Shown here: positions 55,636-64,000 of the stretch, in pieces
How positions within the stretch are numbered: position 1 is the first letter of the stretch
How the letters are laid out: every line of letters begins with the position of its first letter
Assembly (NCBI RefSeq): GCF_902498785.1
Contig: NZ_LR701493.1
Location: 667,459 to 731,458 of the forward strand
Direction of reading: 5' to 3'
DNA: 64,000 bases
DNA from: Sphingomonas sp. EC-HK361
GTDB lineage: Bacteria; Pseudomonadota; Alphaproteobacteria; Sphingomonadales; Sphingomonadaceae
The notes under the pieces: model-generated
The model's input: only the letters and a program-made list of their open reading frames with translations
The model's database searches: none
What the model was told of the DNA's origin: nothing
Translations under genes and position numbers: made by a program

Positions 55636-57083
55636 GCGGCGGCTAGCCGGCCGGAAAGCGCGGCCATCGGCAGGCCGGCGCCGGGGTGGGTGCTCCCGCC
55701 CGCGCAGTAGAGCCCAGGGATCCGCGTCCGGCTGCCCTGGCGCAGGAAGGACGCCGCCCACCCGTGCGAGGCCCGTCCATAAAGGGCTCCACCCGTCGAG
55801 GGGAACGCCCGCTCGAAATCGTGCGGCGTCGTGAGCATCGTCGGCGCCGCCGGATCGACCGAAAGACCCGCCCGCAAAAGCTGGCCGCGCATCGCTTGCT
55901 CGCATCGATCGATCTCCGCTTGGGGCAGGGGCGCGCCATCGCCGGTGGCGGGCGCGTTGACGAGAATCTGGAGACGTTCGGCGCCGCACGGCGCGCGCCC
56001 GTCCGCGTCGTCGCGGTCCTGCGCGCAGACATAGACGGTCGGCTCGGCAGCCAAGCGCTGGCGAGAGAGCGCGGCGAACTCGGCGGGATAATCGCGCGAA
56101 AAGAAGACGTTGTGGCGCACCAGCGGGAAGCCGTCCGTCCGTGCCTTCGCCAGCCACACCACCGCGCTAAGCGAGCGCTGCCCGGCTTTGGGCGCACGCG
56201 TCGCGCGAACGCCGAGCCTGCCGTCGCCGAGCGCCGCGGGGTCCGCGTTGCAGATCACCGCATCGGCGCGAATCCGCTCGCCGGACACCAGCTCCACCCC
56301 CGCCGTCCGCCCGCGCTCGACCAGGATCCGCGCGACGGGTGCGGTGTAGCGGTAACGCGCGCCGCCACGCCGGCCGAGCGCTTCCACCGCACCCGCGAGC
56401 GCCTGCATGCCGCCGTCGATCAGCCACACGCCCGATGCCTCGGCATGGGCGATCAGCATGAGGGTCGCTGGCGCCTTGAACGGCGACGACCCGCAATAGG
56501 TCGCATAGCGTCCGAACAACTGCCGCAATCGCGGATCGGTGAAGTAGCCGCCGAGCGCCCGCCACATCGACGTGTAAGGGCGCAGCGAGCAATAATCGCG
56601 AAAGCCGGCAGCGCCCATCCGCCAGCCGAGCGTCAGCGGATCGGCTTTCGTATCGTGGAGGAAGGGGCGGTCGAGTGCCTCGAACAGCCGCTTCGCCTCG
56701 GCGCGAAAGGCGCGGTAGCCACGCGCATCGCCAGCGCCGGCGAAATCGCCGATCGCGGCCTCGCTCGCGCGAGCGTCGGCAAACAGATCGAGCCGCGCCG
56801 CACCCCAGGCATGGCGCACGAGCGTCGCCGCCGGCCTCGCGGAAAGGTGATCGGCAAGGCTTGCGTCGCACGCGTCGAAAATCTCCTCGAACACCGATCG
56901 CAGCGTGAAGACCGTCGGCCCGGCGTCGATCGCCGCGCCGTCCACGTCGATTGTCCTCAGCTTTCCGCCCGGCGCGGCCGCCGCCTCGACGACAGTGACG
57001 TCGCAGCCGCGCGCAGCGAGCAGCGCGGCCGACACCAGTCCGCCGATTCCCGCCCCGATGATGATGACGCGATCGCTGGGCAC
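55488..57083 (-). CDS. crtD: Methoxyneurosporene dehydrogenase (carotenoid 3,4-desaturase) CrtD
   Basis: A 531-residue FAD-dependent desaturase. It has VIIIGAGIGGLVSAALLAAR at the N-terminus (nucleotide-binding fold), DAGPTVFTLRSVFEEIF, YATYCGSSPFKAPATLM and the C-terminal carotenoid signature GLYCAGGSTHPGAGLPMAALSG. Conserved sequence ends at about LLRDRAST; the last ~40 residues are read from crtC DNA in another frame and look unconstrained. The GTG at 57083 has GGAGAG about 5 nt upstream. Divergent from crtF across a PpsR-like site. Confidence 0.9.
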   Translation of the reverse strand: MPSDRVIIIGAGIGGLVSAALLAARGCDVTVVEAAAAPGGKLRTIDVDGAAIDAGPTVFTLRSVFEEIFDACDASLADHLSARPAATLVRHAWGAARLDLFADARASEAAIGDFAGAGDARGYRAFRAEAKRLFEALDRPFLHDTKADPLTLGWRMGAAGFRDYCSLRPYTSMWRALGGYFTDPRLRQLFGRYATYCGSSPFKAPATLMLIAHAEASGVWLIDGGMQALAGAVEALGRRGGARYRYTAPVARILVERGRTAGVELVSGERIRADAVICNADPAALGDGRLGVRATRAPKAGQRSLSAVVWLAKARTDGFPLVRHNVFFSRDYPAEFAALSRQRLAAEPTVYVCAQDRDDADGRAPCGAERLQILVNAPATGDGAPLPQAEIDRCEQAMRGQLLRAGLSVDPAAPTMLTTPHDFERAFPSTGGALYGRASHGWAASFLRQGSRTRIPGLYCAGGSTHPGAGLPMAALSGRLAAACLLRDRASTSWWSRTVTPGGMSTRPAQTARTASPSSPSSAASSRPITS

Positions 57084-57114
57084 CCATCTCTCCGTTGACG
57101 GCGATGCTAACACC

Positions 57115-57132
57115 TGTCCAAAGTCTTGGACA
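57115..57132. promoter_or_regulatory. PpsR/CrtJ-type site between crtD and crtF
   Basis: TGTCCAAAGTCTTGGACA is a TGT-N12-ACA site with a perfect six-base inverted repeat (TGTCCA / TGGACA). A further half-site TTTGTCCA lies at 57138-57145. It is 12 bp from crtF and 31 bp from crtD and could control both. Confidence 0.8.
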
Positions 57133-57144
57133 TATGGTTTGTCC

Positions 57145-58254
57145 ATGACTCTCGACGGATGGCGCGCGCGGTGGCTGGCGTTGCGCAATCGCGTGCTGGC
57201 CAGCCCGGCGTTCCAGCGCGGCGCGGCGCGTTTCCCGCTGACCCGCCCGATCGCAAGGCGCAGGGCGAGGGCTTTGTTCGAACTGGTCGCCGGCTTCACC
57301 TATTCGCAGACGCTGTTCGCGTGCGTCACGACCGGGCTCATCGATGCCTTGGCGAATCGGCCGCTCGCGACGAACGAGGTCGCGGCACGCACCGGTTTGC
57401 CCGAACCCGGCGCCGACCGGCTGCTGAAGGCGGCCACCGCGATCGGCGTGGTCGAAAGGGTCGGCGACCGCTGGACGCTCGGCAAGCATGGCGCCGCGCT
57501 GCGCGGCAATCCGGGCATCGCCGCGATGGTCGCGCACCATGCCGCGCTCTACACCGATCTCGCCGACCCGGTGGCGCTGCTGCAACGCGGCGGCGGGGGC
57601 GGCGCGCTGTCACGCTACTGGTCCTACGCCGAGTCGCCCGGCGCCGGCGGCGCAGCGGAGGTCGCCGCCTATTCGCGGCTCATGGCGGCATCGCTGCCGA
57701 TGGTCGCGGAGCAGGCGCTCGCCGCCTATCCCTTTGCCAGACACCGGCGCCTGCTCGACGTTGGGGGCGGCGAGGGGGCGTTCGTGGCGGCGATCGGCGC
57801 GCGGGTGCCGCGATTGTCGCTGGCGCTGTTCGATCTGCCCGCGGTCGCCGCGCGAGCACGCGAGTCGCTCGCCGCCGCCGGTCTGACCGACCGTGCGGTC
57901 ATCCATGAGGGCGATTTCACGCGCGACTCGATCCCGCAGGGATTCGATCTGATCTCGCTCGTCCGCATTCTTCACGATCATGACGACGAAGTCGCGAACG
58001 CCCTCCTGCTTCGCATCCGCGAGGCGCTGCCGCCGGGCGGGCGGTTGCTGATCGTCGAGCCGATGGCGCAGACCCCGGGCGCCGGGCCGGCGGGCGATGC
58101 TTATTTCGGGTTCTATCTGCTTGCGATGGGATCGGGCCGGCCGCGCACGCCGCGCGAGATCATATCGATGCTGCATGGAGCGGGATTTCGCTCAGGTAGG
58201 CCGATTGCAACGGATCTGCCGCTGATTGCGCGGGTCATCGTCGCCGAACGCTAA
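57145..58254 (+). CDS. crtF: Hydroxyneurosporene O-methyltransferase CrtF
   Basis: A 369-residue SAM-dependent O-methyltransferase that methylates the 1-hydroxyl of carotenoids in the spheroidene branch. An N-terminal dimerisation helix-turn domain (FELVAGFTYSQTLFACVTTGLID, quoted in part; TGLPEPGADRLLKAA) precedes the SAM-binding HRRLLDVGGGEGAFVAAIG and the catalytic ISLVRILHDHDD with the histidine, then GGRLLIVEPM. The ATG at 57145 is the only suitable start. Confidence 0.9.
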   Translation: MTLDGWRARWLALRNRVLASPAFQRGAARFPLTRPIARRRARALFELVAGFTYSQTLFACVTTGLIDALANRPLATNEVAARTGLPEPGADRLLKAATAIGVVERVGDRWTLGKHGAALRGNPGIAAMVAHHAALYTDLADPVALLQRGGGGGALSRYWSYAESPGAGGAAEVAAYSRLMAASLPMVAEQALAAYPFARHRRLLDVGGGEGAFVAAIGARVPRLSLALFDLPAVAARARESLAAAGLTDRAVIHEGDFTRDSIPQGFDLISLVRILHDHDDEVANALLLRIREALPPGGRLLIVEPMAQTPGAGPAGDAYFGFYLLAMGSGRPRTPREIISMLHGAGFRSGRPIATDLPLIARVIVAER

Positions 58255-58270
58255 CAAGCGTCTAACCCAT

Positions 58271-58302
58271 TTGACATTCAAAAGTGTCCATATAAGATGA
58301 CA
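58271..58302 (+). promoter_or_regulatory. bchC promoter with overlapping PpsR/CrtJ-type site
   Basis: TTGACA (58271-58276) and TAAGAT (58293-58298), 16 bp apart, look like a sigma-70-type -35/-10 pair. TGTCCATATAAGATGACA (58285-58302) is a TGT-N12-ACA site covering the -10 box, so repressor binding would block polymerase. GACATTCAAAAGTGTC upstream adds another GACA/TGTC dyad. This is probably the promoter of the bchCXYZ-puf operon. Confidence 0.75.
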
Positions 58303-58352
58303 GTGTGAGGATGAGACCCGCGAAGGGCCTCTCGCGAAACCAGGAGGGCGCA

Positions 58353-59279
58353 ATGGACGCGCTGGCGGTCATGCTGGAGGCACCGGAACGCCTTTCGCTG
58401 CGCCCGCTCGCGCTCAATCCGGTCGGCCCCGCCGATCTTGTCGTCGATGTCGCGTGGAGCGGAATCAGCTCGGGCACCGAGAAGCTTTTGTGGTCCGGCC
58501 GCATGCCGAGCTTTCCCGGCATGGGATATCCGCTCGTCCCCGGCTACGAATCGGTGGGCCGGGTCGTCGATGCGGGCGCCGACGCGCGTGGGCGGATCGG
58601 CGAGTGGGTCTTCGTGCCGGGCGCGAATTGCTATGCGACCGCACGCGGGCTTTTCGGCGGAACCGCGCAGCGCGTCGTCCTCGCGGCGGCGCGCGCGATC
58701 CCGATCGACGAGTCGCTCGGGCGCGACGGCATCCTGATGGCGCTCGCGGCGACCGCGCACCACGCGATCGCCGGTGGTCGCGTTCCCGATCTCGTCATCG
58801 GCCACGGCATATTGGGACGGCTGATCGCACGAATCGCGGTCGCGACCGGCGGCGGCGCACCGGTGGTGTGGGAAACCAACCCGGCACGGCGCGATGCATC
58901 GGGCTACGCCGTCATCGATCCGGTCGAAGACGCGCGCCGCGACTATGCCGCGATCTGCGATGCCAGCGGCGCGAGCGATATCCTCGACACCGCCTTCGGC
59001 CGACTCGGCAAGGGCGGCGAAGTCGTGCTGGCGGGGTTCTACGACCGGCTCTCCTTCGCCTTTCCATCCGCCTTCATGCGCGAGGCGCGGGTCCGTATCG
59101 CCGCGGAGTTCACCCCCGCCGACATCACCGCGGTGGTCGAGCTGATCGATATCGGGCTGCTCGAGCTGGACGGGCTGATCAGCCATGCCCGCCCCGCATC
59201 GGAGGCCGAGGACGCCTATCCGCAGGCGTTCACCGACCCCGATTGCCTCAAGATGGTCCTCGACTGGAGACAGATATGA
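58353..59279 (+). CDS. bchC: Bacteriochlorophyllide a dehydrogenase (BchC)
   Basis: A 308-residue zinc-independent medium-chain dehydrogenase-like protein that oxidises the 3-hydroxyethyl group to acetyl late in bacteriochlorophyll a synthesis. It begins MDALAVMLEAPERLSLRPL, has WSGISSGTEKLLWSGRMPSF and PLVPGYESVGRVVDAG, then a Rossmann region VIGHGILGRLIARIAVATGG. AGGAGG is 6 nt ahead of the ATG. It overlaps bchX by 4 bp. Confidence 0.93.
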   Translation: MDALAVMLEAPERLSLRPLALNPVGPADLVVDVAWSGISSGTEKLLWSGRMPSFPGMGYPLVPGYESVGRVVDAGADARGRIGEWVFVPGANCYATARGLFGGTAQRVVLAAARAIPIDESLGRDGILMALAATAHHAIAGGRVPDLVIGHGILGRLIARIAVATGGGAPVVWETNPARRDASGYAVIDPVEDARRDYAAICDASGASDILDTAFGRLGKGGEVVLAGFYDRLSFAFPSAFMREARVRIAAEFTPADITAVVELIDIGLLELDGLISHARPASEAEDAYPQAFTDPDCLKMVLDWRQI

Positions 59280-60259
59280 GCATGCTCGATCCGGGACCGC
59301 TGCGCGAGGAAGCTGCGTGGGAGCCCGAGCCGGTGCCGACCGGGCCGGTGACCAAGGAAACGCAGATCATCGCGATCTACGGCAAGGGTGGGTCGGGCAA
59401 GTCCTTCGCGCTCGCGAACCTCAGCTACATGATGGCGCAGCAAGGCAAGCGCGTGCTGCTCATCGGCTGCGATCCGAAATCGGACACGACGAGCCTGTTG
59501 TTCGGCGGCAAATCGACCCCGACGATTATCGAGACGTCGTCGAAGAAGAAGCTGGCCGGCGAAGAGATCGGCATCGAGGACGTCTGCTTCCAGCGCGACG
59601 GGGTGTTCGCGATGGAGCTGGGCGGCCCCGAGGTCGGCCGCGGTTGCGGCGGGCGCGGGATCATCCACGGGTTCGAGACGCTGGAGAAACTGGGCTTCCA
59701 CGAATGGGGCTTCGACTACGTGCTGCTCGATTTCCTCGGCGACGTGGTGTGCGGCGGCTTCGGCCTGCCGATCGCGCGGGACATGTGCCAGAAGGTCATC
59801 GTCGTCGCCTCCAACGACCTGCAATCGCTCTACGTCGCGAACAACGTCTGCAAGGCGGTCGAATATTTCCGCAAGATGGGCGGCAATGTCGGCGTCGCGG
59901 GGATGATCCTGAACAAGGACGACGGCACCGGCGAAGCGAATGCGTTTGCCGAGGCGGTGGGCATCCCCGTGCTGACCGCGATTCCCGCCAACGAGGACAT
60001 CCGCAAGAAGAGCGCCAACTACCAGATCATCGGCAAGCCCGGCGGGCAATGGGCTTCGCTGTTCGAGGAGCTGGCGGTCAACGTGGCGGAAGCACCGCCG
60101 CTGCGGCCGACGCCGCTCGATCAGGACGGGTTGCTGAACCTGTTCAGTGCGGACGTGACCGGCGCCGATTTCGCGCTGAAGCCTGCGACCCAGGCCGACA
60201 TGCGTGGCGCCGAATATGTCGCCAAGCCGAGTCTCGAAGTGGTGTATGATGCGGCCTGA
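59276..60259 (+). CDS. bchX: Chlorophyllide a reductase iron-sulfur subunit BchX
   Basis: A 327-residue NifH-like ATPase that feeds electrons to BchYZ for reduction of the C7-C8 bond. The P-loop is IYGKGGSGKSFALAN, the switch I region CDPKSDTTSLLFGG, and the 4Fe-4S cysteines are in RGCGGRGII and VVCGGFGLPI. An N-terminal extension of about 30 residues precedes the P-loop, as in other BchX. The start ATGA overlaps the bchC stop. Confidence 0.95.
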   Translation: MSMLDPGPLREEAAWEPEPVPTGPVTKETQIIAIYGKGGSGKSFALANLSYMMAQQGKRVLLIGCDPKSDTTSLLFGGKSTPTIIETSSKKKLAGEEIGIEDVCFQRDGVFAMELGGPEVGRGCGGRGIIHGFETLEKLGFHEWGFDYVLLDFLGDVVCGGFGLPIARDMCQKVIVVASNDLQSLYVANNVCKAVEYFRKMGGNVGVAGMILNKDDGTGEANAFAEAVGIPVLTAIPANEDIRKKSANYQIIGKPGGQWASLFEELAVNVAEAPPLRPTPLDQDGLLNLFSADVTGADFALKPATQADMRGAEYVAKPSLEVVYDAA

Positions 60260-61883
60260 GGCGCCTCTTTCTGTTGCTCCCCTCCCTGGAAGGGAGGGGT
60301 CGGGGGTGGGTAGGCCCGTGGCAAGCGCTGCCGGTGCCCATGATACCAACCCACCCCCAACCCCTCCCTTCCAGGGAGGGGAGCAAAGGAGTCGCGACCG
60401 AATCGAACTGGGCGCGACCGACGGCGCCTGCTCTTCCGGCGACACCCTGCGCGCTGCGGCGATCGAAGCGGGCAAATCCGACATCCTCGATCGCTACGCT
60501 GCCGACTATCCCAAAGGCCCGCACGACCAGCCGCAGTCGATGTGTCCTGCCTTCGGTTCGCTCCGCGTCGGCTTGCGGATGCGGCGCACCGCCACCGTGC
60601 TCTCGGGCTCGGCCTGCTGCGTCTACGGGCTGACCTTCACTTCGCATTTCTACGGCGCGCGGCGCAGCGTGGGCTATGTGCCGTTCAGCTCGGAGACGCT
60701 CGTCACCGGCAAGCTGTTCGAGGATATCAAGGAAGCGGTCGAGGGCCTCGCCGACCCCGCGCTTTACGACACGATCGTCGTGACCAATCTGTGCGTACCG
60801 ACCGCGAGCGGGGTGCCGCTTCAGTTGCTGCCGAATGAAATCAACGGCGTGCGCGTCATCGGCATCGACGTTCCCGGTTTCGGTGTGCCGACCCATGCCG
60901 AGGCAAAGGACGTGCTCGCCGGCGCGATGCTCGCCTATGCGCGCGGCGAGGCCGAGACAGGCCCGGTCGCCGCACCGCAGCTCCGGCCCGATCGGCCGAC
61001 GGTCACGCTGCTGGGCGAGATGTTCCCCGCCGACCCGCCGGGCATCGGCCTGATGCTGGAGCCGCTCGGGCTCGCGGCCGGCCCGGTCGTCCCGACCCGC
61101 GAATGGCGCGAGCTTTACGCCGCGCTCGACTGCGCGGTCGTGGGGGCGATCCATCCTTTTTACACCGCCAGCGTCCGCGAATTCGAGGCGGCGGGGCGGC
61201 AAATCGTGGGTTCGGCGCCGGTCGGCGCGGACGGGACGGCGGCGTGGCTCGACGCGATCGGGGCGGCATGCGGTATCGCTCAGGACAAGGTGGATGTGGC
61301 CAAGAACCGCTTCATCCCCGCGATACGCGGCGCGCTCGCCGCCAAACCCGTGAAGGGGCGGATTACCATCTCGGGCTATGAAGGCTCCGAACTGCTCGTC
61401 GCGCGCCTGCTGATCGAGAGCGGCGCCGACGTGCCCTATGTCGGCACGGCCTGCCCGCGCACGCGCTGGTCGGACGCCGACCGCGAGTGGCTGGAGGCCA
61501 AGGGGTGCCGCGTTCAGTACCGTGCCAGTCTGGAGCAGGATCTGGCGGCGGTCGCGGAGTTCGGCCCCGACCTCGCGATCGGCACGACCCCGGTCGTCCA
61601 GCACGCCAAGGCAAAGGGTATCCCGGCGCTGTATTTCACCAACCTCATCTCGGCGCGGCCGCTGATGGGGCCGGCGGGGGCGGGGAGCCTCGTGATGGTG
61701 GTCAACGCCGCGATGGCCAACAAGGACCGCTTCGACCGGATGACCGCGTTCTTCGAAGGCGTCGGCCGCGAGGACAGCGCCGGCGTGTGGGAAGAGACGC
61801 CGGTCGCGCGTCCGGAATTCAAGGCCAAGTTCGCTGCAAAGCGCATCGCTGCTGCGAAAGCGGAAGAGGCGGTGGGCGTATGA
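60246..61883 (+). CDS. bchY: Chlorophyllide a reductase subunit BchY (N-terminus with in-frame repeat)
   Basis: A 545-residue subunit of chlorophyllide a reductase, NifD-like. The conserved sequence begins around [23 protein letters not shown] and continues [25 protein letters not shown] and [19 protein letters not shown], with the cluster-binding cysteines. The first ~45 residues after MMRPEAPLS are encoded by a palindromic element ([10 protein letters not shown] ... [13 protein letters not shown]), not by BchY sequence. The start overlaps bchX by 14 bp (ATG at 60246 or 60249), as expected for coupled genes. Confidence 0.92.
   Translation: MMRPEAPLSVAPLPGREGSGVGRPVASAAGAHDTNPPPTPPFQGGEQRSRDRIELGATDGACSSGDTLRAAAIEAGKSDILDRYAADYPKGPHDQPQSMCPAFGSLRVGLRMRRTATVLSGSACCVYGLTFTSHFYGARRSVGYVPFSSETLVTGKLFEDIKEAVEGLADPALYDTIVVTNLCVPTASGVPLQLLPNEINGVRVIGIDVPGFGVPTHAEAKDVLAGAMLAYARGEAETGPVAAPQLRPDRPTVTLLGEMFPADPPGIGLMLEPLGLAAGPVVPTREWRELYAALDCAVVGAIHPFYTASVREFEAAGRQIVGSAPVGADGTAAWLDAIGAACGIAQDKVDVAKNRFIPAIRGALAAKPVKGRITISGYEGSELLVARLLIESGADVPYVGTACPRTRWSDADREWLEAKGCRVQYRASLEQDLAAVAEFGPDLAIGTTPVVQHAKAKGIPALYFTNLISARPLMGPAGAGSLVMVVNAAMANKDRFDRMTAFFEGVGREDSAGVWEETPVARPEFKAKFAAKRIAAAKAEEAVGV
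60274..60386. repeat. Palindromic repeat element inserted in the 5' end of bchY
   Basis: Arms of 38 bp, TTGCTCCCCTCCCTGGAAGG (continuing to 60311) and its mirror ending CCAGGGAGGGGAGCAA at 60386, match with one mismatch across a 37-bp middle. The whole unit is translated as the BchY N-terminus. A hairpin of this size near the start codon could also shape mRNA stability between bchX and bchY. Confidence 0.85.
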
Positions 61884-61884
61884 C

Positions 61885-61963
61885 TCTTCTTCCCTCCGCG
61901 TCTCCGCGCCTCCGGGTGAGAATCATCTGTTCACGCGGAGGCGCGGAGACGCGGAGAAGAAAG
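61885..61963. repeat. Palindromic repeat element between bchY and bchZ
   Basis: TTCTTCCCTCCGCGTCTCCG (continuing CGCCTCCG) is mirrored by CGGAGGCGCGGAGACGCGGA (continuing GAAGAAAG) around a 21-bp loop. It opens a 112-bp gap between genes that are normally adjacent or overlapping. The bchY stop region GTATGACTCT resembles the bchZ start region GTCATGACCCTC, consistent with insertion at a former overlap. Confidence 0.8.
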
Positions 61964-61995
61964 ATGTCTGCCGCTGGCGCGGCGGGGGTCGCGTC

Positions 61996-63453
61996 ATGAC
62001 CCTCGTCATCGATCACGATCGCGCGGGCGGCTATTGGGGCGCGGTCTACGCCTTTACCGCGATCAAGGGGCTGCAGGTCATCATCGACGGACCCGTGGGG
62101 TGCGAGAACCTGCCGGTCACCTCGGTGCTGCATTATACCGACGCCTTGCCGCCGCATGAGCTGCCGATCGTCGTCACCGGGCTTGGCGAGCAGGAACTCG
62201 GCCGCGACGGGACCGAGGGCGCGATGAAGCGCGCATGGAAGACGCTTGATCCCGATCTGCCCGCAGTCGTCGTGACCGGGTCGATCGCCGAGATGATCGG
62301 CGGCGGGGTGACGCCCGAGGGCACCAACATCGTCCGCTTCCTGCCGCGCACAATCGACGAGGATCAGTGGCAGTCGGCCGACCGCGCGCTGACATGGCTA
62401 TGGACGCAGTTCGGGCCGAAGAAGGTTCTCGCGCCCAAGCCGCTAAAGGATGGGCAGAAGCCGAAGGTCAACATCATCGGGCCGATGTACGGGACGTTCA
62501 ACTGCCCTTCGGACCTGCACGAGATCCGCCGCCTGATCGAGGGGATCGGCGCCGAAGTGAACATGGCGTTCCCGCTGGGCGCGCATCTCGCCGATGTCCG
62601 CAAGCTCGCCGACGCGAGCGTCAACGTCTGCCTGTACCGCGAGTTCGGACGCGGGCTGTGCGAGACCCTGGAGCGGCCGTATTTGCAGGCGCCGATCGGA
62701 CTCGAGAGCACGACGCTGTTCCTGCGCAAGCTGGGCGAGCTGACCGGGCTCGATCCCGAGCCGTTCATCGAGCGCGAGAAGCACACGACGATCAAGCCGC
62801 TCTGGGATCTGTGGCGGTCGGTGACGCAGGACTTTTTCGGCACCGCAAGCTTCGGCATCGTCGCGACCGAAACCTATGCCCGCGGCGTGCGGCATTTTCT
62901 CGAAGACGATATGGGGCTGCCCTGCACGTTCGCCTTCCAGCGGACGGCAGGGATTAAGCCCGACAACCAGGCGATCCGCGATGCGATCCGCGCAACGCCA
63001 CCGCTCGTCCTGTTCGGCAGTTTCAACGAGCGGATGTACATGGCCGAAGCCGGCGGGCGCGGCGTGTATGTGCCCGCAAGCTTCCCCGGCGCGGTGATCC
63101 GCCGCCACACCGGCACGCCGTTCATGGGCTATGCCGGCGCGACCTATCTCGTCCAGGAGGTGTGCAACGCGCTGTTCGACGCGCTCTTCCACATCCTGCC
63201 GCTCGCCGGCCAGCTCGACGCGGTCGAGGCGACGCCGGCGCGGCCAGAATCGACCGGCCAGCGCGCGATCGCGTGGGAGGACGCCGCCAAGTCCGAGCTC
63301 GACGCAGTCGTCGAGCGCGAGCCGGTGCTCGTGCGCATTTCCGCCGCCAAGCGCATCCGCGATGCCGCCGAGCGCGGCGCGCGCCGCGCCGGCGAGCCCG
63401 CCGTCACGGCCGAGCGCCTGGCGCTCGCGATAGCAGAAAGTCGCGTGGCATGA
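61996..63453 (+). CDS. bchZ: Chlorophyllide a reductase subunit BchZ
   Basis: A 485-residue NifK-like partner of BchY. It has [28 protein letters not shown] with a cluster cysteine, [37 protein letters not shown] and [22 protein letters not shown] near the C-terminus. Only the ATG at 61996 gives the normal start [20 protein letters not shown]. It ends in ATGA overlapping a short frame that runs to pufB. Confidence 0.95.
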   Translation: MTLVIDHDRAGGYWGAVYAFTAIKGLQVIIDGPVGCENLPVTSVLHYTDALPPHELPIVVTGLGEQELGRDGTEGAMKRAWKTLDPDLPAVVVTGSIAEMIGGGVTPEGTNIVRFLPRTIDEDQWQSADRALTWLWTQFGPKKVLAPKPLKDGQKPKVNIIGPMYGTFNCPSDLHEIRRLIEGIGAEVNMAFPLGAHLADVRKLADASVNVCLYREFGRGLCETLERPYLQAPIGLESTTLFLRKLGELTGLDPEPFIEREKHTTIKPLWDLWRSVTQDFFGTASFGIVATETYARGVRHFLEDDMGLPCTFAFQRTAGIKPDNQAIRDAIRATPPLVLFGSFNERMYMAEAGGRGVYVPASFPGAVIRRHTGTPFMGYAGATYLVQEVCNALFDALFHILPLAGQLDAVEATPARPESTGQRAIAWEDAAKSELDAVVEREPVLVRISAAKRIRDAAERGARRAGEPAVTAERLALAIAESRVA

Positions 63454-63557
63454 CCGCGCACAACAAATCCCCGCCGGCACGGTGCCTGCGTGGATGCCGC
63501 CAGGGAGCGCGTTCCACGCTCCTGTCCTCTTCGAAGACCATGGAGACGGAGAAATGA
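63450..63557 (+). CDS. Putative 35-residue linking ORF between bchZ and pufB
   Basis: The frame begins ATGA on the bchZ stop and ends on the ATGA that starts pufB. Its product ([19 protein letters not shown], then a serine-rich end with METEK) is basic and not hydrophobic, so it is not a pufQ. A hairpin (GGGAGCG / CGCTCCT, 63503-63523) lies inside. It could be a translational-coupling leader for pufB or a chance frame. Confidence 0.3.
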   Translation: MTAHNKSPPARCLRGCRQGARSTLLSSSKTMETEK

Positions 63558-63793
63558 GCGATCTCAGAGACAGAGACGAAAGGATGGGGCCGGGCACGTA
63601 CCTGACCCCGGAAGAAGCCAAGGAATTCCACAAGCTGTTCATGATGAGCTTCATCATCTTCACGGTTGTGGCGATCATCGCGCACTTCCTCGCGTGGCAA
63701 TGGCGGCCGTGGCTGCCGGGTCCGCAGGGCTATGCGATGGTCGAACACGGGCTGAACGTGGCGCAGGCCGCGCTCGGCACCCTCAAGGCATAG
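63554..63793 (+). CDS. pufB: Light-harvesting complex 1 beta chain
   Basis: A 79-residue antenna peptide, longer than the usual ~50 residues because of a C-terminal tail ([18 protein letters not shown]). The bacteriochlorophyll-binding histidine lies in the helix [20 protein letters not shown], with the conserved WRPW. The N-terminal [10 protein letters not shown] holds the conserved histidine of the beta chain. GGAGACGGAGAA precedes the ATG. Followed by pufA 12 bp later. Confidence 0.95.
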   Translation: MSDLRDRDERMGPGTYLTPEEAKEFHKLFMMSFIIFTVVAIIAHFLAWQWRPWLPGPQGYAMVEHGLNVAQAALGTLKA

Positions 63794-63805
63794 GAGGACG
63801 GGACC

Positions 63806-63988
63806 ATGTGGCGCATGTGGATGATCTTCGATCCGCGCAGGACGCTGATCGCACTCTTCATCTTCCTGTTCGTGCTGGCATTGCTGATTCACTTCATCCT
63901 GCTCAGCACCGACCGGTTCAACTGGCTCGACGGCCCGAAAACGGCGCCTGCCGCCGTGACGGCCCCGGCCCCCGCACCGGCATCATAG
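63806..63988 (+). CDS. pufA: Light-harvesting complex 1 alpha chain
   Basis: A 60-residue antenna peptide: [20 protein letters not shown], one helix with the chlorophyll-ligating histidine ([20 protein letters not shown]) and an alanine-proline tail. TAGGAGGACGGG gives a strong ribosome site. pufL and pufM would be expected downstream, beyond the window end. Confidence 0.96.
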   Translation: MWRMWMIFDPRRTLIALFIFLFVLALLIHFILLSTDRFNWLDGPKTAPAAVTAPAPAPAS

Positions 63989-64000
63989 CGGGCGCGTCCG

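Noticed and set aside
57084-57300. Extended CrtD start (MDKPYVQDFGQ...) upstream of the GTG at 57083
   Set aside because: It would run through the PpsR-like site and into crtF, and the GTG at 57083 has a good ribosome site right before the FAD-binding motif.
63454-63553. pufQ between bchZ and pufB
   Set aside because: The only frame there is short, basic and not hydrophobic, unlike PufQ.

Overview
The window looks like a chromosomal segment of an aerobic anoxygenic phototrophic sphingomonad (Alphaproteobacteria, Sphingomonadales). This is inferred from the high GC content, many ATGA/GTGA start-stop overlaps, an Oar-like TonB-dependent receptor, abundant short palindromic intergenic elements, and a photosynthesis gene cluster with spheroidene-type carotenoid genes in the order tspO / bchI-bchD-bchO / crtC-crtD / crtF-bchC-bchX-bchY-bchZ-pufB-pufA. 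The assignment rests on gene content and order only.

Layout. 1-25 kb is mostly housekeeping: the end of an HD-domain gene, a TonB-dependent receptor, ligA, a secreted nuclease/phosphatase-family protein, recN, bamD, a mannose-6-phosphate isomerase, an OsmC protein, a glycosyltransferase, yajC-secD-secF, tRNA-Pro(GGG), prfC, an aldose epimerase, rpmI-rplT-pheS-pheT and hisN. 25-36 kb holds a secreted peroxiredoxin, a diguanylate cyclase, two tiny hydrophobic peptide genes behind a sigma-54-like promoter, an S41 protease lipoprotein, a frameshifted glyoxalase-family gene, ftsK, a UbiH-type monooxygenase, a Trm112 protein, a LON-domain protein and a thioredoxin-TPR protein. At 36.3-41.9 kb a tRNA-Gly(GCC) with a degenerate second copy of its 3' end borders a GH43-GH92-GH125 operon, probably for alpha-mannoside breakdown, followed by a GH92 remnant.

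41.9-49.6 kb is the most striking part. A MacAB/FtsX-like ABC exporter operon, a 47-residue hydrophobic peptide gene missed by length cut-offs, and an NtrC-type sigma-54 activator with its histidine kinase are joined by matching regulatory DNA. The exporter operon and the peptide gene each have a -24/-12 sigma-54 promoter (one a perfect consensus, one with one mismatch). Each promoter lies exactly 66 bp downstream of a pair of GTCCG-N4-CGGAC dyads. The two units share the same geometry, so this reads as a self-contained, probably stress-triggered circuit.

49.6-64 kb carries a DUF2189 membrane protein and then the photosynthesis cluster: magnesium chelatase subunits I and D with BchO, CrtC/CrtD/CrtF (spheroidene branch), BchC and chlorophyllide reductase BchX/Y/Z, and the LH1 antenna peptides PufB and PufA. 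Reaction-centre genes presumably lie beyond the right edge. Three TGT-N12-ACA sites, the PpsR/CrtJ repressor consensus, lie in front of bchI, between crtD and crtF, and in front of bchC. Palindromic repeats have entered coding sequence in frame in pheT, bchD and bchY, and another separates bchY from bchZ.
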